Part shown: one piece after another, positions 34,033 through 42,686 of the stretch
Layout of the letters: each line of letters begins with the position of its first letter
Numbering within the stretch: the stretch's first letter is position 1
DNA from: Neobacillus endophyticus
GTDB lineage: Bacteria > Bacillota > Bacilli > Bacillales > Cytobacillaceae
Direction: 5' to 3'
Assembly (NCBI RefSeq): GCF_013248975.1
Contig: NZ_JABRWH010000001.1
Coordinates: 4,608,001-4,672,000 of the forward strand
DNA: 64,000 bases
Notes under the pieces: generated by a model
What the model saw: the letters and a program-made list of their open reading frames with translations, nothing else
Databases searched by the model: none
What the model was told of the DNA's origin: nothing
Translations under genes and position numbers: made by a program

Positions 34033-34740
34033 TTAAGCCAAATAGGCTTCTTGTACTTGTTGGTTTGTCAGCAAATCTTTGCCATTTCCTTCGAGAACGA
34101 TTTCCCCTGTTTGGATGACATAGCCCCGATGAGCGATTTGCAGCGCTTGAAAGGCATTTTGTTCCACTAATAAAATCGTCATGCCTTCTTTATTGAGCTC
34201 AAGAATAATTTCAAATATTTGCTCAACAATGATGGGAGCGAGCCCCATAGAGGGCTCATCTAGCATGAGAACTTCCGGGTTCATCATTAACGCCCTTCCA
34301 ATGGCCAGCATCTGTTGTTCACCACCGCTCATCGTTCCCCCTTTTTGATCGAGACGATCTCGTAATTTGGGAAAATACTGAAAGACTCGATCCAATCTTG
34401 TCACCATTTCCCTCTTAACTTTACGAGCAAAGGCTCCAATTAAAAGATTTTCTTTTACTGTCAGCATGGGAAACACCCTCCTTCCCTCAGGCACCTGAGC
34501 AATTCCCATTAGGGAGGTTTTATGTGGAGGGGTATTGGTTATATCTGTTCCCTTATAATAGATAGAACCGTTTTTTATTTGTACTTGCCCGCTTATCGCT
34601 TTTAATGCGGTTGACTTGCCGGCCCCATTACTTCCGATTAAAGTGACGATTTCACCACGACTAACTTTCAAATCGATTCCTTTTAGTGCCTGTATTCCTC
34701 CATAGTTTGCTTGAACACCCTTTAATTCAAGAATCGTCAT
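34033..34740 (-). CDS. livF: branched-chain amino acid ABC transporter, ATP-binding protein LivF
   Basis: 235 aa, normal length. Walker A GSNGAGKST (about 36-44), Q-loop region, signature LSGG-type TMSGGEQQMLAIGRAL, Walker B EVLMLDEPSMGL and H-loop are all present. It hydrolyses ATP on the cytoplasmic face to drive uptake of Leu/Ile/Val by LivHM. Last gene of livJHMGF; ATG with a G-rich site, 14 bases after livG. Confidence 0.95.
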   Translation of the reverse strand: MTILELKGVQANYGGIQALKGIDLKVSRGEIVTLIGSNGAGKSTALKAISGQVQIKNGSIYYKGTDITNTPPHKTSLMGIAQVPEGRRVFPMLTVKENLLIGAFARKVKREMVTRLDRVFQYFPKLRDRLDQKGGTMSGGEQQMLAIGRALMMNPEVLMLDEPSMGLAPIIVEQIFEIILELNKEGMTILLVEQNAFQALQIAHRGYVIQTGEIVLEGNGKDLLTNQQVQEAYLA

Positions 34741-34754
34741 GATCTTCCCCCCCT

Positions 34755-35531
34755 TTATGCGTGTGATATGGCACCTTTTCCTAAATAGGCTTCAATCACT
34801 CTTGGATTTTTGCGAATTTCTTCTGGTTTCCCCTCAGCTATTTTTTCACCATGATCCAATACGAAAACATAATCCGAGATTTCCATCACTAATTTCATAT
34901 CATGTTCGATCAATATAATTGTTAAATCGAGTTCTTCCCTCAGTCGATAAATAAGTGAGGTTAATTCTTTCGTTTCTTTTGGATTCATCCCTGCAGCTGG
35001 CTCATCCAAAAGCAAGATTTTGGGTTTAACAGCAAGGGCTCTGGCAATTTCTAAACGCCGCTGTGCACCGTAGGAAAGATTTCCGGCATTTTCATTTAAA
35101 AATGGCGCCAATCCGACATATTGAAGTAACCGATAGGCTTCCCTTTGCGCAGCCTCCTCCACTTTTCTGGCATTAGGCAGCTTAAAAAGTGTAGAGAACC
35201 AATTCACGGTTAAATGATAATGCATCCCAACCATGACGTTTTCCAATACTGGCAACTGATTAAACAGGCGAATGTTTTGGAAAGTCCGGGCTATTCCCTG
35301 CCGCGCTACTACATCAGGCTTGTTGCCTGACAATGATTTTCCATTCAGTAAAATATCCCCCGAAGTCGGTTTATAAACGCCCGTAATCATATTAAAAAAA
35401 GTGGTTTTACCAGCACCATTTGGTCCAATGACAGCTGTAATTGATTTTTTTTGAATATTCATGTCGATGTTGGTATTCGCCTTCAAGCCCCCAAAACTTT
35501 TTGTCAATGCTTTTACTTCCAACACATTCAC
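34755..35531 (-). CDS. livG: branched-chain amino acid ABC transporter, ATP-binding protein LivG
   Basis: 258 aa. Walker A GPNGAGKTT, signature LSYGAQRRLEIARAL, Walker B ILLLDEPAAGMNP, and the LivG-type C-terminus (GEKIAEGKPEEIRKNPRVIEAYLG). Partner of LivF. GTG start at 35531 overlaps the livM stop (GTGA), so translation is coupled. Confidence 0.95.
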   Translation of the reverse strand: MNVLEVKALTKSFGGLKANTNIDMNIQKKSITAVIGPNGAGKTTFFNMITGVYKPTSGDILLNGKSLSGNKPDVVARQGIARTFQNIRLFNQLPVLENVMVGMHYHLTVNWFSTLFKLPNARKVEEAAQREAYRLLQYVGLAPFLNENAGNLSYGAQRRLEIARALAVKPKILLLDEPAAGMNPKETKELTSLIYRLREELDLTIILIEHDMKLVMEISDYVFVLDHGEKIAEGKPEEIRKNPRVIEAYLGKGAISHA

Positions 35532-36832
35532 GCTTCTTGCCCCCCATTCAAGCTTTCCATCTTCTCATTTGCCACTACTACAATCCGGTTATTGGATACT
35601 TCTCCTGCGGTTAATTTTTCAGCATCATATTTCCTGTTTTTTGCTGGGAGTAATCCTTTTGAACGGAATAAGGCAAACAAAATTAATAAAGCGCCAAAGA
35701 TAAATCGCTGCATTTTGACGGGAGAAAGTGCATCCGGAATGGAAAAAATACCGCTTGTGCTTAAACCGTTTAACCAATTCGTTAGTTCGGTTAGTACCTG
35801 TAAATTGAGGATTGTTACAATAGCAGCTCCTAAGATCACTCCGGGAATACTTCCTATTCCCCCCAGTAAAACCATCACAAGAATGTTGGTAGATTCTAAC
35901 AGGGTGAAGCTTGTTGGGTCTACAAATGTTTGTTTGGCGGCAAATACCACTCCCATCATCCCGGAAAAGGATGCACCGATGGCAAAGGCAGTCAATTTTG
36001 TTTTCACCAGCGGGATTCCCATTGCCTGTGCGGCAATTTCATTTTCTCTCACCGCTTTCCAGGCGCGCCCTATTTTGGACTGCTCCAGATTCCGAACAAT
36101 AAAAATAACGGAAAGGACAATGACTAGAACGATATAATAAAATTGATTCGGATATATAAGAGAGATGCCGAATATTTTTGGCGGGGTAATCGATGAAATC
36201 CCCATGGCTCCGTTTGTGATGTTAACCGGCTTATCCAAGTTATTAAAAACAATTCGAATGATTTCACCAAAGCCTAAGGTGACAATGGCCAAGTAATCTC
36301 CTTTGACCCTTAGGACAGGAATCCCAAGAAGCACCCCAAACAAAGCAGCTACAAAACAACCGATGAAAAGAAAAACCCAGAAACTTTCCCCTGATAGAGG
36401 AAATTTACCAAAAGGGATAAAGTGGGACGCCTGCGCCGTTGCAAAAATGCCATATGTATAAGCCCCCACCGCAAAAAAAGCAACAAACCCCAAGTCCAAT
36501 AACCCGGCAAAACCAACCACAATGTTTAAACCAAGAGCCATAGCCACATAAATTCCGACAAAAACAGCTACTTCCATGTAAGATTGGTAAGCAGCTCCAT
36601 GACTGGCAGCTAACGGGAGAAGTCCTCCTAAAATACCAATGCCTATGATCCATTTGACTTTATCCTTTAGTTTTAAGAAATACAAAATAAAAATGGAAAA
36701 TAGCATTAATAGAAAAGACAGGACTGAAGTTTCAGCAAAATACAATCCTGCTGATGTAACAAGCACATATGTGAGGAAAAATAAAATGTGCGCCTTTTTA
36801 TGATACAATAAGCTGTTTAATAGAATTTTCAT
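35528..36832 (-). CDS. livM: branched-chain amino acid ABC transporter permease LivM
   Basis: 434 aa from ATG at 36832 (AGGTGG upstream; a GTG at 36841 has no site of its own). About ten membrane helices. The LivM/EAA region is visible (LRVKGDYLAIVTLGFGEIIRIV; ENEIAAQAMGIPLVKTKLTAFAIGASFSGMMGVVFA). The C-terminal 60 residues beyond the last helix are an extension. Forms the channel with LivH. Confidence 0.93.
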   Translation of the reverse strand: MKILLNSLLYHKKAHILFFLTYVLVTSAGLYFAETSVLSFLLMLFSIFILYFLKLKDKVKWIIGIGILGGLLPLAASHGAAYQSYMEVAVFVGIYVAMALGLNIVVGFAGLLDLGFVAFFAVGAYTYGIFATAQASHFIPFGKFPLSGESFWVFLFIGCFVAALFGVLLGIPVLRVKGDYLAIVTLGFGEIIRIVFNNLDKPVNITNGAMGISSITPPKIFGISLIYPNQFYYIVLVIVLSVIFIVRNLEQSKIGRAWKAVRENEIAAQAMGIPLVKTKLTAFAIGASFSGMMGVVFAAKQTFVDPTSFTLLESTNILVMVLLGGIGSIPGVILGAAIVTILNLQVLTELTNWLNGLSTSGIFSIPDALSPVKMQRFIFGALLILFALFRSKGLLPAKNRKYDAEKLTAGEVSNNRIVVVANEKMESLNGGQEA

Positions 36833-36841
36833 CCCATCCAC

Positions 36842-37828
36842 CTACACTTTCTCTACGATAGCTTTTCCAAACAATCCTTCAGGTTTGAAAATAAGGACGA
36901 CAATTAAAATGATAAACGCGAACACATCCTTGTATTCTGCTCCAAATATACCACCAGTTAAACCGGAAAGATTGGCAGCAGCGAACATTTCTAGCATCCC
37001 GATGATCATGCCGCCCGCCATTGCCCCCCGGATATTACCGATACCGCCAAGAACAGCTGCGGTAAATGCTTTAATGCCGAGAATGAAACCAATATAAGGG
37101 TCAATGGTCCCATATTGCATCGTAAATAAAACACCGGTTGCTCCTCCCAATGCCGACCCAACAAAAAATGTAATAGAAATGACTTTGTTCACATTAATCG
37201 ACATTAAGGCAGCCGTTTCTCGATCCTGGGCAACAGCTCTAATAGCCATTCCATATTTCGTTCGATTCACAAACAGATTGAGCCCAAACATCATGAAAAA
37301 AGCAACGGCAATGACAATAAGAAAGGTTATTTTAAAAGAAGCATCATGGATCCCTGGCAAAATGGAAGATACTTTTACTTTCATTTGCCCGCTAAAAATT
37401 TCCGGTGCCGTCACGATATAGTTTCCTTGTTTTAATTCGGTGATAAACCGAACTATATCCTGCAGGAGAAAGGAAACCCCAATTGCTGTTATTAATGTGA
37501 TTAATTTTGGCGCATTGCGAAGAGGCCGATATGCGATCCTTTCAATCCCCATTCCCAATAAGCCGGTTAGGATACTTGTTACAAGTAAAACAATAACTAG
37601 AACAAGAATTGCTGGCATAAACGAAAGCAAACCAAAACCAGTGAAGGTGAGTAAGATGGCTGTTCCAATAAACGCCCCGGTCATAAAAATTTCTCCATGT
37701 GCAAAGTTAATGAGTTCTAGTATTCCGTAAACCATGGTGTATCCGATTGCGATGACCGCATAAACAGCCCCTAATGAAAGCCCGTCAATCAATACTTGTG
37801 GCAGTGTCTGGAGTACTTGTGCCAGCAT
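36842..37828 (-). CDS. livH: branched-chain amino acid ABC transporter permease LivH
   Basis: 328 aa with about eight membrane helices. Family motifs: GYTMVYGILELINFAHGE near the start, MSINVNKVISITFFVGSALGGATGV, and LGIKAFTAAVLGGIGNIRGAM. AAGGAGTGG precedes the ATG. Its stop abuts livM. The 75-base gap to livJ holds a hairpin that likely lowers expression of the membrane part. Confidence 0.95.
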   Translation of the reverse strand: MLAQVLQTLPQVLIDGLSLGAVYAVIAIGYTMVYGILELINFAHGEIFMTGAFIGTAILLTFTGFGLLSFMPAILVLVIVLLVTSILTGLLGMGIERIAYRPLRNAPKLITLITAIGVSFLLQDIVRFITELKQGNYIVTAPEIFSGQMKVKVSSILPGIHDASFKITFLIVIAVAFFMMFGLNLFVNRTKYGMAIRAVAQDRETAALMSINVNKVISITFFVGSALGGATGVLFTMQYGTIDPYIGFILGIKAFTAAVLGGIGNIRGAMAGGMIIGMLEMFAAANLSGLTGGIFGAEYKDVFAFIILIVVLIFKPEGLFGKAIVEKV

Positions 37829-37859
37829 ATCGATACCACTCCTTTATTTTTTAAATAAA

Positions 37860-37891
37860 AAAGGGTACGGCTTAATAATCACATACCCTTT
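37860..37891 (-). terminator. attenuating hairpin between livJ and livH
   Basis: AAAGGGTA (37860-37867) pairs with TACCCTTT (37884-37891); T-run on the minus strand. Usual arrangement when the binding protein must be made in excess. Confidence 0.65.
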
Positions 37892-37903
37892 CAACGTTTT
37901 GGG

Positions 37904-39091
37904 CTATTTGCTGATTTCTCCTACAACGGTTGCAGGGTAAACGGCTTTAGTAAACTTATAAATGTAGATATTTGCATACTTATTGTCACCCTTGCTATCA
38001 AACCCTACTTTAGTGGCAATCCCTTGATAATCACTTATTTCCCGGATCGCATCTCTTACCTGATCACGTGTTGGCAGCTTTCCGTTATTTTTGTCAATGA
38101 CAGTTTCTATTGCTTTTAATATAACGCCTGTACTGTCATAGGCATAAGCAGAATATCCTTCTATATTTTTATTAAACTTGCTCTTATATTCCTCTGAAAA
38201 CTTCTTTCCCTCTGCCGTTTTGGTCACATCGCCGGCTACAGAGGTTAAGTAAGCATTCTTGACTGCATCACCGGCAATCTCTACAAATGATGATGAATCC
38301 AGCCCATCACCACCCATAAACGGAATATCAATGCCTTTATCATGTGCTTGTTTGAGCAACAATCCGCCTTCAGCATATAGACCGCCAAAGTAAATCATAT
38401 CCGGCTTTTTATCCGCTACTTCGTTAAGAACACCATTAAAATCCTTTTCCCCGACGGTAATGCCTTCATAGCCGACAATTTGCGCCCCCATGCTTTCCGC
38501 AGCTTCCCTAAAGGCATCTGCCAGCCCTGTACCATAAGCCGTTTTATCTTGAATAATAAAGATTTTTTTCGCTTTTAATGTTTTCACAGCAAATTGTGCA
38601 CCAGCAGGCCCTTGGAAATCGTCTCTCGCTACCAACCGGTCAGTCACCTTTAACCCTCTGTCCGTCACTGCGGTTGCCGTATTTGCAGGAGAAACCATTG
38701 CTATTCCATACTTTTCATAGATTTCGGAGGATGGGATGGCCACACCTGAATTCAGATGACCTACGATCGCCAAAATTTTGTTATCTGACGCGATTAGTTG
38801 AGCATTCGCAACCCCTTTTTTTGGATCAGCCTGATCATCATATGGAACAAACTCCAAATCAAAACCTTTCTTTGCAAATTGGCCTTTTTTCTCCTCAATC
38901 GCCAATTGGGCCCCAAGTTTAATGGCTTCTCCTTGTGTGGCACTGCCGCCGGACAATGGTGATTGGGAAGCAATTTTAATCACTGTTTTTCCACCGCTTG
39001 CACTAGAAGTAGCGGCTGATGAACATCCACTGATGATACCAAGCGTGAATGCTGAACAGATTACCAGTGTAGATAGTTTTTTATGGAACAT
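37904..39091 (-). CDS. livJ: branched-chain amino acid ABC transporter, substrate-binding lipoprotein
   Basis: 395 aa from ATG at 39091, GGGGG eight bases upstream. N-terminal signal peptide with lipobox (ICSAFTLGIISGC, Cys 23 or so), then a Ser/Ala/Thr linker and the type-I periplasmic-binding fold (IKIASQSPLSGGSATQGEAIKLGAQLA ... DDQADPKKGVANAQ ... GHLNSGVAIPSSEIYEKYGI). Lipid-anchored outside the membrane, it captures branched-chain amino acids for LivHMGF. First gene of the operon. Substrate choice (Leu, Ile, Val or another small molecule) is not fixed by sequence. Confidence 0.93.
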   Translation of the reverse strand: MFHKKLSTLVICSAFTLGIISGCSSAATSSASGGKTVIKIASQSPLSGGSATQGEAIKLGAQLAIEEKKGQFAKKGFDLEFVPYDDQADPKKGVANAQLIASDNKILAIVGHLNSGVAIPSSEIYEKYGIAMVSPANTATAVTDRGLKVTDRLVARDDFQGPAGAQFAVKTLKAKKIFIIQDKTAYGTGLADAFREAAESMGAQIVGYEGITVGEKDFNGVLNEVADKKPDMIYFGGLYAEGGLLLKQAHDKGIDIPFMGGDGLDSSSFVEIAGDAVKNAYLTSVAGDVTKTAEGKKFSEEYKSKFNKNIEGYSAYAYDSTGVILKAIETVIDKNNGKLPTRDQVRDAIREISDYQGIATKVGFDSKGDNKYANIYIYKFTKAVYPATVVGEISK

Positions 39092-39312
39092 AATTAGACC
39101 CCCTGTTTTTTTAAAATATTGCAATCCTATGTACTGTTTCCTCCCTCCCATTCGAATTAAAAGAAGCCCTCTTTTGTTACAGTATAGTAACTGTAAGAAT
39201 ACCTGTCCTAAAACTCGTAAGGTTTTCTAACGTACTTTTCCAATAGATTAATAGACATAAAAACGCTTTTGGAAAAGTTTGTGTGTGAGAAATATTATTT
39301 AGATTAATAACG

Positions 39313-39360
39313 ATTAAGGAGTACATACATTAAGGAGTACATACATTAAGGAGTACATAC
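39313..39360 (+). repeat. three tandem 16-bp repeats
   Basis: ATTAAGGAGTACATAC is repeated exactly three times (39313-39328, 39329-39344, 39345-39360). Each unit contains AAGGAG. Located 220 bases upstream of livJ. Confidence 0.85.
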
Positions 39361-39382
39361 AGAGTTTTCACAAGACGACAAT

Positions 39383-39419
39383 GCGGCTTTAGCCCTCTAC
39401 AATACGAGGCTAAAGCCGC
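39383..39419. other. 12-bp perfect hairpin in a decayed region
   Basis: GCGGCTTTAGCC (39383-39394) pairs with GGCTAAAGCCGC (39408-39419). It lies just after the tandem repeats. The stretch 39361-39663 has coding-like pieces on the plus strand (RKLAQQEFTEEPH; RRLVAHNSDPASLEA) broken by stops; family not recognised. Confidence 0.45.
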
Positions 39420-39663
39420 TTAGTACGCTTTCTTCTAAGGAAGCCTTAAGGAAATTGGCACAGCAAGAATTTACGGAAGAACCGCATTAACAATACAGTT
39501 ATTTTTCTGATGAACTGCGAAGACTTGTGGCACACAACTCAGATCCAGCCAGCCTGGAGGCATAGAGTCTTGCTCATTATTTGACGGACTTAAACAGGCG
39601 CTGTACTCAAGGATGGAGGAGATACTTACTGGAATGAGGAAGAACTGGGACAATTTCAATTCA

Positions 39664-40065
39664 TTACCCGAAGACAAGAAACCGCAAGCATATAACAACC
39701 GCGGTAATGGCACCAAAGATGGCAATGCCGGTTACCGGAACTTTTAAATACCCGGCCACAATAAATCCAAGGAAGAAAAAAGGAACAACTTTTTTATTTA
39801 CGAGTAACCGCGCCAACATGGCAAAACCTAGGGCCGGAAGGATACCGGTTGCCACTTGCAAGCCGTTTTGAACGAATTGGGGTACTGCATCTAAAATATG
39901 TTTAATTGCGGCACTTCCAACATAATAAGAGATTGTGACAATCAAACCCAGCATTAGCGACTGACCAAAGCACCCCGCCAAATGGAGCATTTCTATTCCT
40001 CTTGTGTTTCCTTCTTCAGCATACTTATCGGCTTCATATGCTAACAAGGGTAAAAAAAGCGCCAT
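39664..40065 (-). pseudogene. PTS mannose/sorbose-type permease IIC (EIIC), N-terminally truncated
   Basis: 133 residues correspond to the C-terminal half of a ManY/AgaW-type IIC protein: ADKYAEEGNTRGIEMLHLAG, IPAVPQF-like DAVPQFVQNGLQVATGILPALGFAMLARLL and VPFFFLGFIVAGYLKV. The N-terminal half is missing and its place is taken by a piece of the dispersed repeat (40066-40100). No IIA/IIB/IID partners remain nearby. Confidence 0.75.
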
Positions 40066-40100
40066 GTAAAAGAATCGCGCCCTATTGCTGAAGATCTATA
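40066..40100 (+). repeat. core fragment of the dispersed repeat at the EIIC break
   Basis: AAGAATCGCGCCCTATTGC with TGAAGATCTAT, close to the repeat core; the tail GCAACCCGTTGAATAAG recurs at 40144-40160. Confidence 0.6.
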
Positions 40101-40137
40101 TATATAAATTAATACTTTACCACTATGTCATATTGAG

Positions 40138-40275
40138 CTAACGCAACCCGTTGAATAAGGAATCCAAAGTTTTTGCCACTCCATCGTTATCATTGGTCTC
40201 AGTTGCTTCTTTAGCTAATTCTTTTAGTTCTGTTATGGCATTTCCCATTGCAACAGGGTAACACATATCCAAGCC
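40138..40275 (-). pseudogene. C-terminal fragment of a Cof-type HAD phosphatase
   Basis: The minus strand reads DMCYPVAMGNAITELKELAK ... ATETNDNDGVAKTLDSLFNG-stop, the conserved C-terminal end of Cof/HAD-IIB sugar phosphatases (AMGNA---LK--A---T--N-EDGVA--L). The rest is absent. About 600 bases follow without a gene. Confidence 0.65.
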
Positions 40276-40638
40276 TAAAGCTTGTCCACCATGCCTTTAA
40301 GGTGGATGGCTGCGCCCTTTGCAGCTATACCACCGGACCTCCTGAAAATAAAAAGACAGGCGAAAGCTTGGCATCCATGCCTTTAAATAAAATAAAGGTG
40401 TTTTCGCAACATGGTTTGTAATTTATTTGGGAATGAATAAAAGAAGAAAAGTGTGTGATAAAGGAATCTTAGCTTCTTTGGTTGTTTTAGGTGTTGCGAC
40501 TCTGCGCTACCTAGAGCAAAGAGAAAAGCGCCTCTACCTCCAGTTAAAGAGAGAGTAGTTATTACATTAAATAGCCCGTTTGCTGAACCAAGTAAAAAAA
40601 GCAAACCTATTATATGTTCAAAAACTCGTCATCTTCTG

Positions 40639-40694
40639 AACACTCTTTTTTGATTTGAAATGAAATTATATGTCAAATCAAAAAGAAGAGTGTT
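40639..40694. other. long stem-loop
   Basis: AACACTCTTTTTTGATTTGA (40639-40658) pairs with 40673-40694 apart from two bulged bases. Possible terminator or small RNA; no gene around it. Confidence 0.4.
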
Positions 40695-40760
40695 TAAGCA
40701 GGATGTCACTTTAGGATATAATTTGGGCTTATTTTATATGCTATTTTGCTCATCCAAATT

Positions 40761-40798
40761 AAGAAACCCAGCTATTTAGAAGATTAGCTGGGTTTCTT
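40761..40798. terminator. intrinsic terminator after the AhpD-like gene
   Basis: AAGAAACCCAGCT (40761-40773) pairs perfectly with AGCTGGGTTTCTT (40786-40798), T-rich on the minus strand. Confidence 0.75.
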
Positions 40799-40875
40799 AA
40801 TTATTTACATCCAATCATTTATAAAACTAATCTAATCGGTTTCCACATGTCCATCAAGGTATGTGGTGGAATCCC

Positions 40876-41241
40876 TTATAGCATATTGTTTTTCTCATAC
40901 GCATTTAAGGCATTTACACCATGACTCAAGGCTGCTCCAGCTTTTACTGCAGATGCAACGATAATTGCCTCCATAACCTCAACCATAGTTCCCCCATATT
41001 TCTTATATTTGTTCACATGAACATCAATACAATAGGGGCAACCAGTCGTATGAGCCACCGCAATCGCAATAAGTTCCTTTGTTTTTGTTGATATTAATCC
41101 AGATACAAACGCTTCCTTCTCAAATGCTAAGAAGGCTTTTGAGGGTGCTGGTGCCATTTTTATCAGCTCATTAATTCGTTTTAAATAAGAATTTCGATAA
41201 AGAACATCATCACCTTTGTAAAGGTCGTTTGGATTTTCCAT
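40876..41241 (-). CDS. carboxymuconolactone decarboxylase / AhpD-like protein
   Basis: 121 aa, helical. The AhpD-type redox motif is complete: CPYCIDVHVNKYKKYG (CxxC-x2-H) with the upstream Glu-rich helix (TKTKELIAIAVAHTTG). Such proteins reduce peroxides or act in peroxidase systems, forming trimers/hexamers. Ribosome site AAGGAGG. A Crp/Fnr gene precedes it by 74 bases, with a dyad in between, so it may be the regulator's target. Confidence 0.85.
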   Translation of the reverse strand: MENPNDLYKGDDVLYRNSYLKRINELIKMAPAPSKAFLAFEKEAFVSGLISTKTKELIAIAVAHTTGCPYCIDVHVNKYKKYGGTMVEVMEAIIVASAVKAGAALSHGVNALNAYEKNNML

Positions 41242-41305
41242 GGAGATCCTCCTTCATTAATGAATGTTGTCTCCATAATCATATAATCTAAAAGAGGAAA
41301 ATTTC

Positions 41306-41320
41306 TGTAACTATATCACA
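41306..41320 (-). promoter_or_regulatory. Crp/Fnr-like dyad
   Basis: TGTAACTATATCACA, the half-sites TGTAA/TCACA of the Crp/Fnr family, 65-80 bases upstream of the AhpD-like start. It overlaps the end of the Crp/Fnr gene. Confidence 0.4.
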
Positions 41321-41987
41321 GAAAACGGCTGAATTTTTGTTGTAAATCCTTTCGTTGGATGTTTATGATTTTCCCACGATGTAAAGTAAGAAATCCCTCC
41401 TTCTCAAACTGCTTTAGTGTTCGGCTAACAACTTCCCTTGCTGTCCCTAACTCGATAGACAACCTCTCGTGGGTTATGATTATTTCGTCGGAATACTGAG
41501 AGGTATGTTTAATGAGATAATCTGCAATCCGATCGTCTATCCCTTTAAAAGCAATCTCTTCTACAAGCTGAGTCACAGTTGACATTTTACGAATAAATAA
41601 TCCGTATATAAATCTGCTTAACGAATCATATGTATGTATCCAGTTCCGAAAAGTTTCGGCTGGAATGATTAAGGCTTCAACATCACTTTCGATTGCGGCA
41701 TAAGCCTCATATTCTAAATCACCTAATACGCTAGCTACCATCATTAGACAAACGCCGCCGCTATGCACCCGATAAAGGGTAATCTCCCTACCATTTTCTC
41801 CAACCCTATAAATACGTACACAGCCATCCAAAATAAAAATAGCATGGTGTAAGCGATGCCCCTTTGCAAAAGCTACAGGAGTGGTTGGAACTTGCACTAT
41901 AGAAATATCTGTTCTATTCCATTCCTTAGCTTCAATAGAGGACAGGCAAGGGAAACATTTTATAACTTGATTTAGTTTACTGATCAT
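41316..41987 (-). CDS. Crp/Fnr-family transcription regulator
   Basis: 223 aa. An N-terminal cyclic-nucleotide-binding beta-roll (AFAKGHRLHHAIFILDGCVRIYRVGENGREITLYRVHSGGVCLMMVASVLG) with Cys residues that could sense redox or nitric oxide, a dimer helix, and a C-terminal winged helix (ITHERLSIELGTAREVVSRTLKQFEKEGFL) with the Crp helix-turn-helix. Probably controls the AhpD-like gene downstream. Effector unknown. Confidence 0.9.
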   Translation of the reverse strand: MISKLNQVIKCFPCLSSIEAKEWNRTDISIVQVPTTPVAFAKGHRLHHAIFILDGCVRIYRVGENGREITLYRVHSGGVCLMMVASVLGDLEYEAYAAIESDVEALIIPAETFRNWIHTYDSLSRFIYGLFIRKMSTVTQLVEEIAFKGIDDRIADYLIKHTSQYSDEIIITHERLSIELGTAREVVSRTLKQFEKEGFLTLHRGKIINIQRKDLQQKFSRFL

Positions 41988-42074
41988 TTGTTCCTCCTAA
42001 TCATTATTAAATCTATGTTTAAACAATTTTATTGTAAACTAAATTTTTCCTTTAGACGTGATTGTTCAACAATC

Positions 42075-42170
42075 TGGCCTTACACATAAAGAAAGAGCAC
42101 AATTCTGTTGAAGAATCGCGCCCGATTGTTGAAGAACGTTATTGAAATAAAACCCCGTTTGTTCAAGTTC
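42075..42170 (+). repeat. dispersed repeat, near-complete copy
   Basis: GGCCTTACACATAAAGAAAG, then AGCACAATTCTGTTGAAGAA, then TCGCGCCCGATTGTTGAAGA, then CGTTATTGAAATAAAACCCC. The gap between the flanking genes is filled by it. Confidence 0.85.
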
Positions 42171-42218
42171 AATTCTTCAAAATCTTTAGTTTTAGATACA
42201 TGTTTAACAAATAATAAA

Positions 42219-42686
42219 TCATTTTACTTTTGCTACACCTAATGCAAAATGGCTCCAAAGTATATCTTCTACTAATTCAGCTTGTGATTCTTCACAATCA
42301 ACAATTAAGATTACTTCAGAATGTTTTCCTTTTAAAACCCTTTTCCTTTTCTTTATTCGCAATTCCATAAAAAGCCGAATAGCAAATCCAAGAACAAATC
42401 CAACAAATCCACTTATCAGTCCACAATAAATGGGGCCCCAAGCCAATTTAAATCCAATACTGGCGCCAATAACTGAAAATGCAGTGCCAATCCCCATTCC
42501 TATATCAATCAGGCTTGTTCCGTCTGAGCGATGAAGGGTATCAAACATTTTAGGTTCTTCTGCTCTATTATCCAGAGGAACAGCAAATATACTATCTTTT
42601 TTAATCCCTTTTTTTTCTAACGTTGAAATTGCCATTTCTAAAAATCCAGTGGTTTCAAATGTTGAAAATAACTGCACATCTATCAC
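42219..42686 (-). CDS. hypothetical membrane protein
   Basis: 155 aa. The N-terminal half (FETTGFLEMAISTLEKKGIKKDSIFAVPLDN) looks like a small cytosolic alpha/beta domain; the middle has two membrane helices with a Gly zipper (IGMGIGTAFSVIGASIGF; LISGFVGFVLGFAIRL), then a basic patch (KKRKRVLKGK) and a beta-rich tail. Overlaps the next gene by 4 bases. A partner of the TM protein encoded by 42683-43471. Confidence 0.6.
   Translation of the reverse strand: MIDVQLFSTFETTGFLEMAISTLEKKGIKKDSIFAVPLDNRAEEPKMFDTLHRSDGTSLIDIGMGIGTAFSVIGASIGFKLAWGPIYCGLISGFVGFVLGFAIRLFMELRIKKRKRVLKGKHSEVILIVDCEESQAELVEDILWSHFALGVAKVK

Noticed and set aside
39300..39370. Possible CRISPR from the 16-bp repeats
   Set aside because: Units are directly adjacent with no spacers and no cas genes are nearby.
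39471..39725. Minus-strand frame next to the EIIC fragment
   Set aside because: No homology or ribosome site; the plus strand has the coding-like pieces.
40383..40604. 73-codon minus-strand frame
   Set aside because: Low complexity hydrophobic reading with no start signal, within a decayed region.
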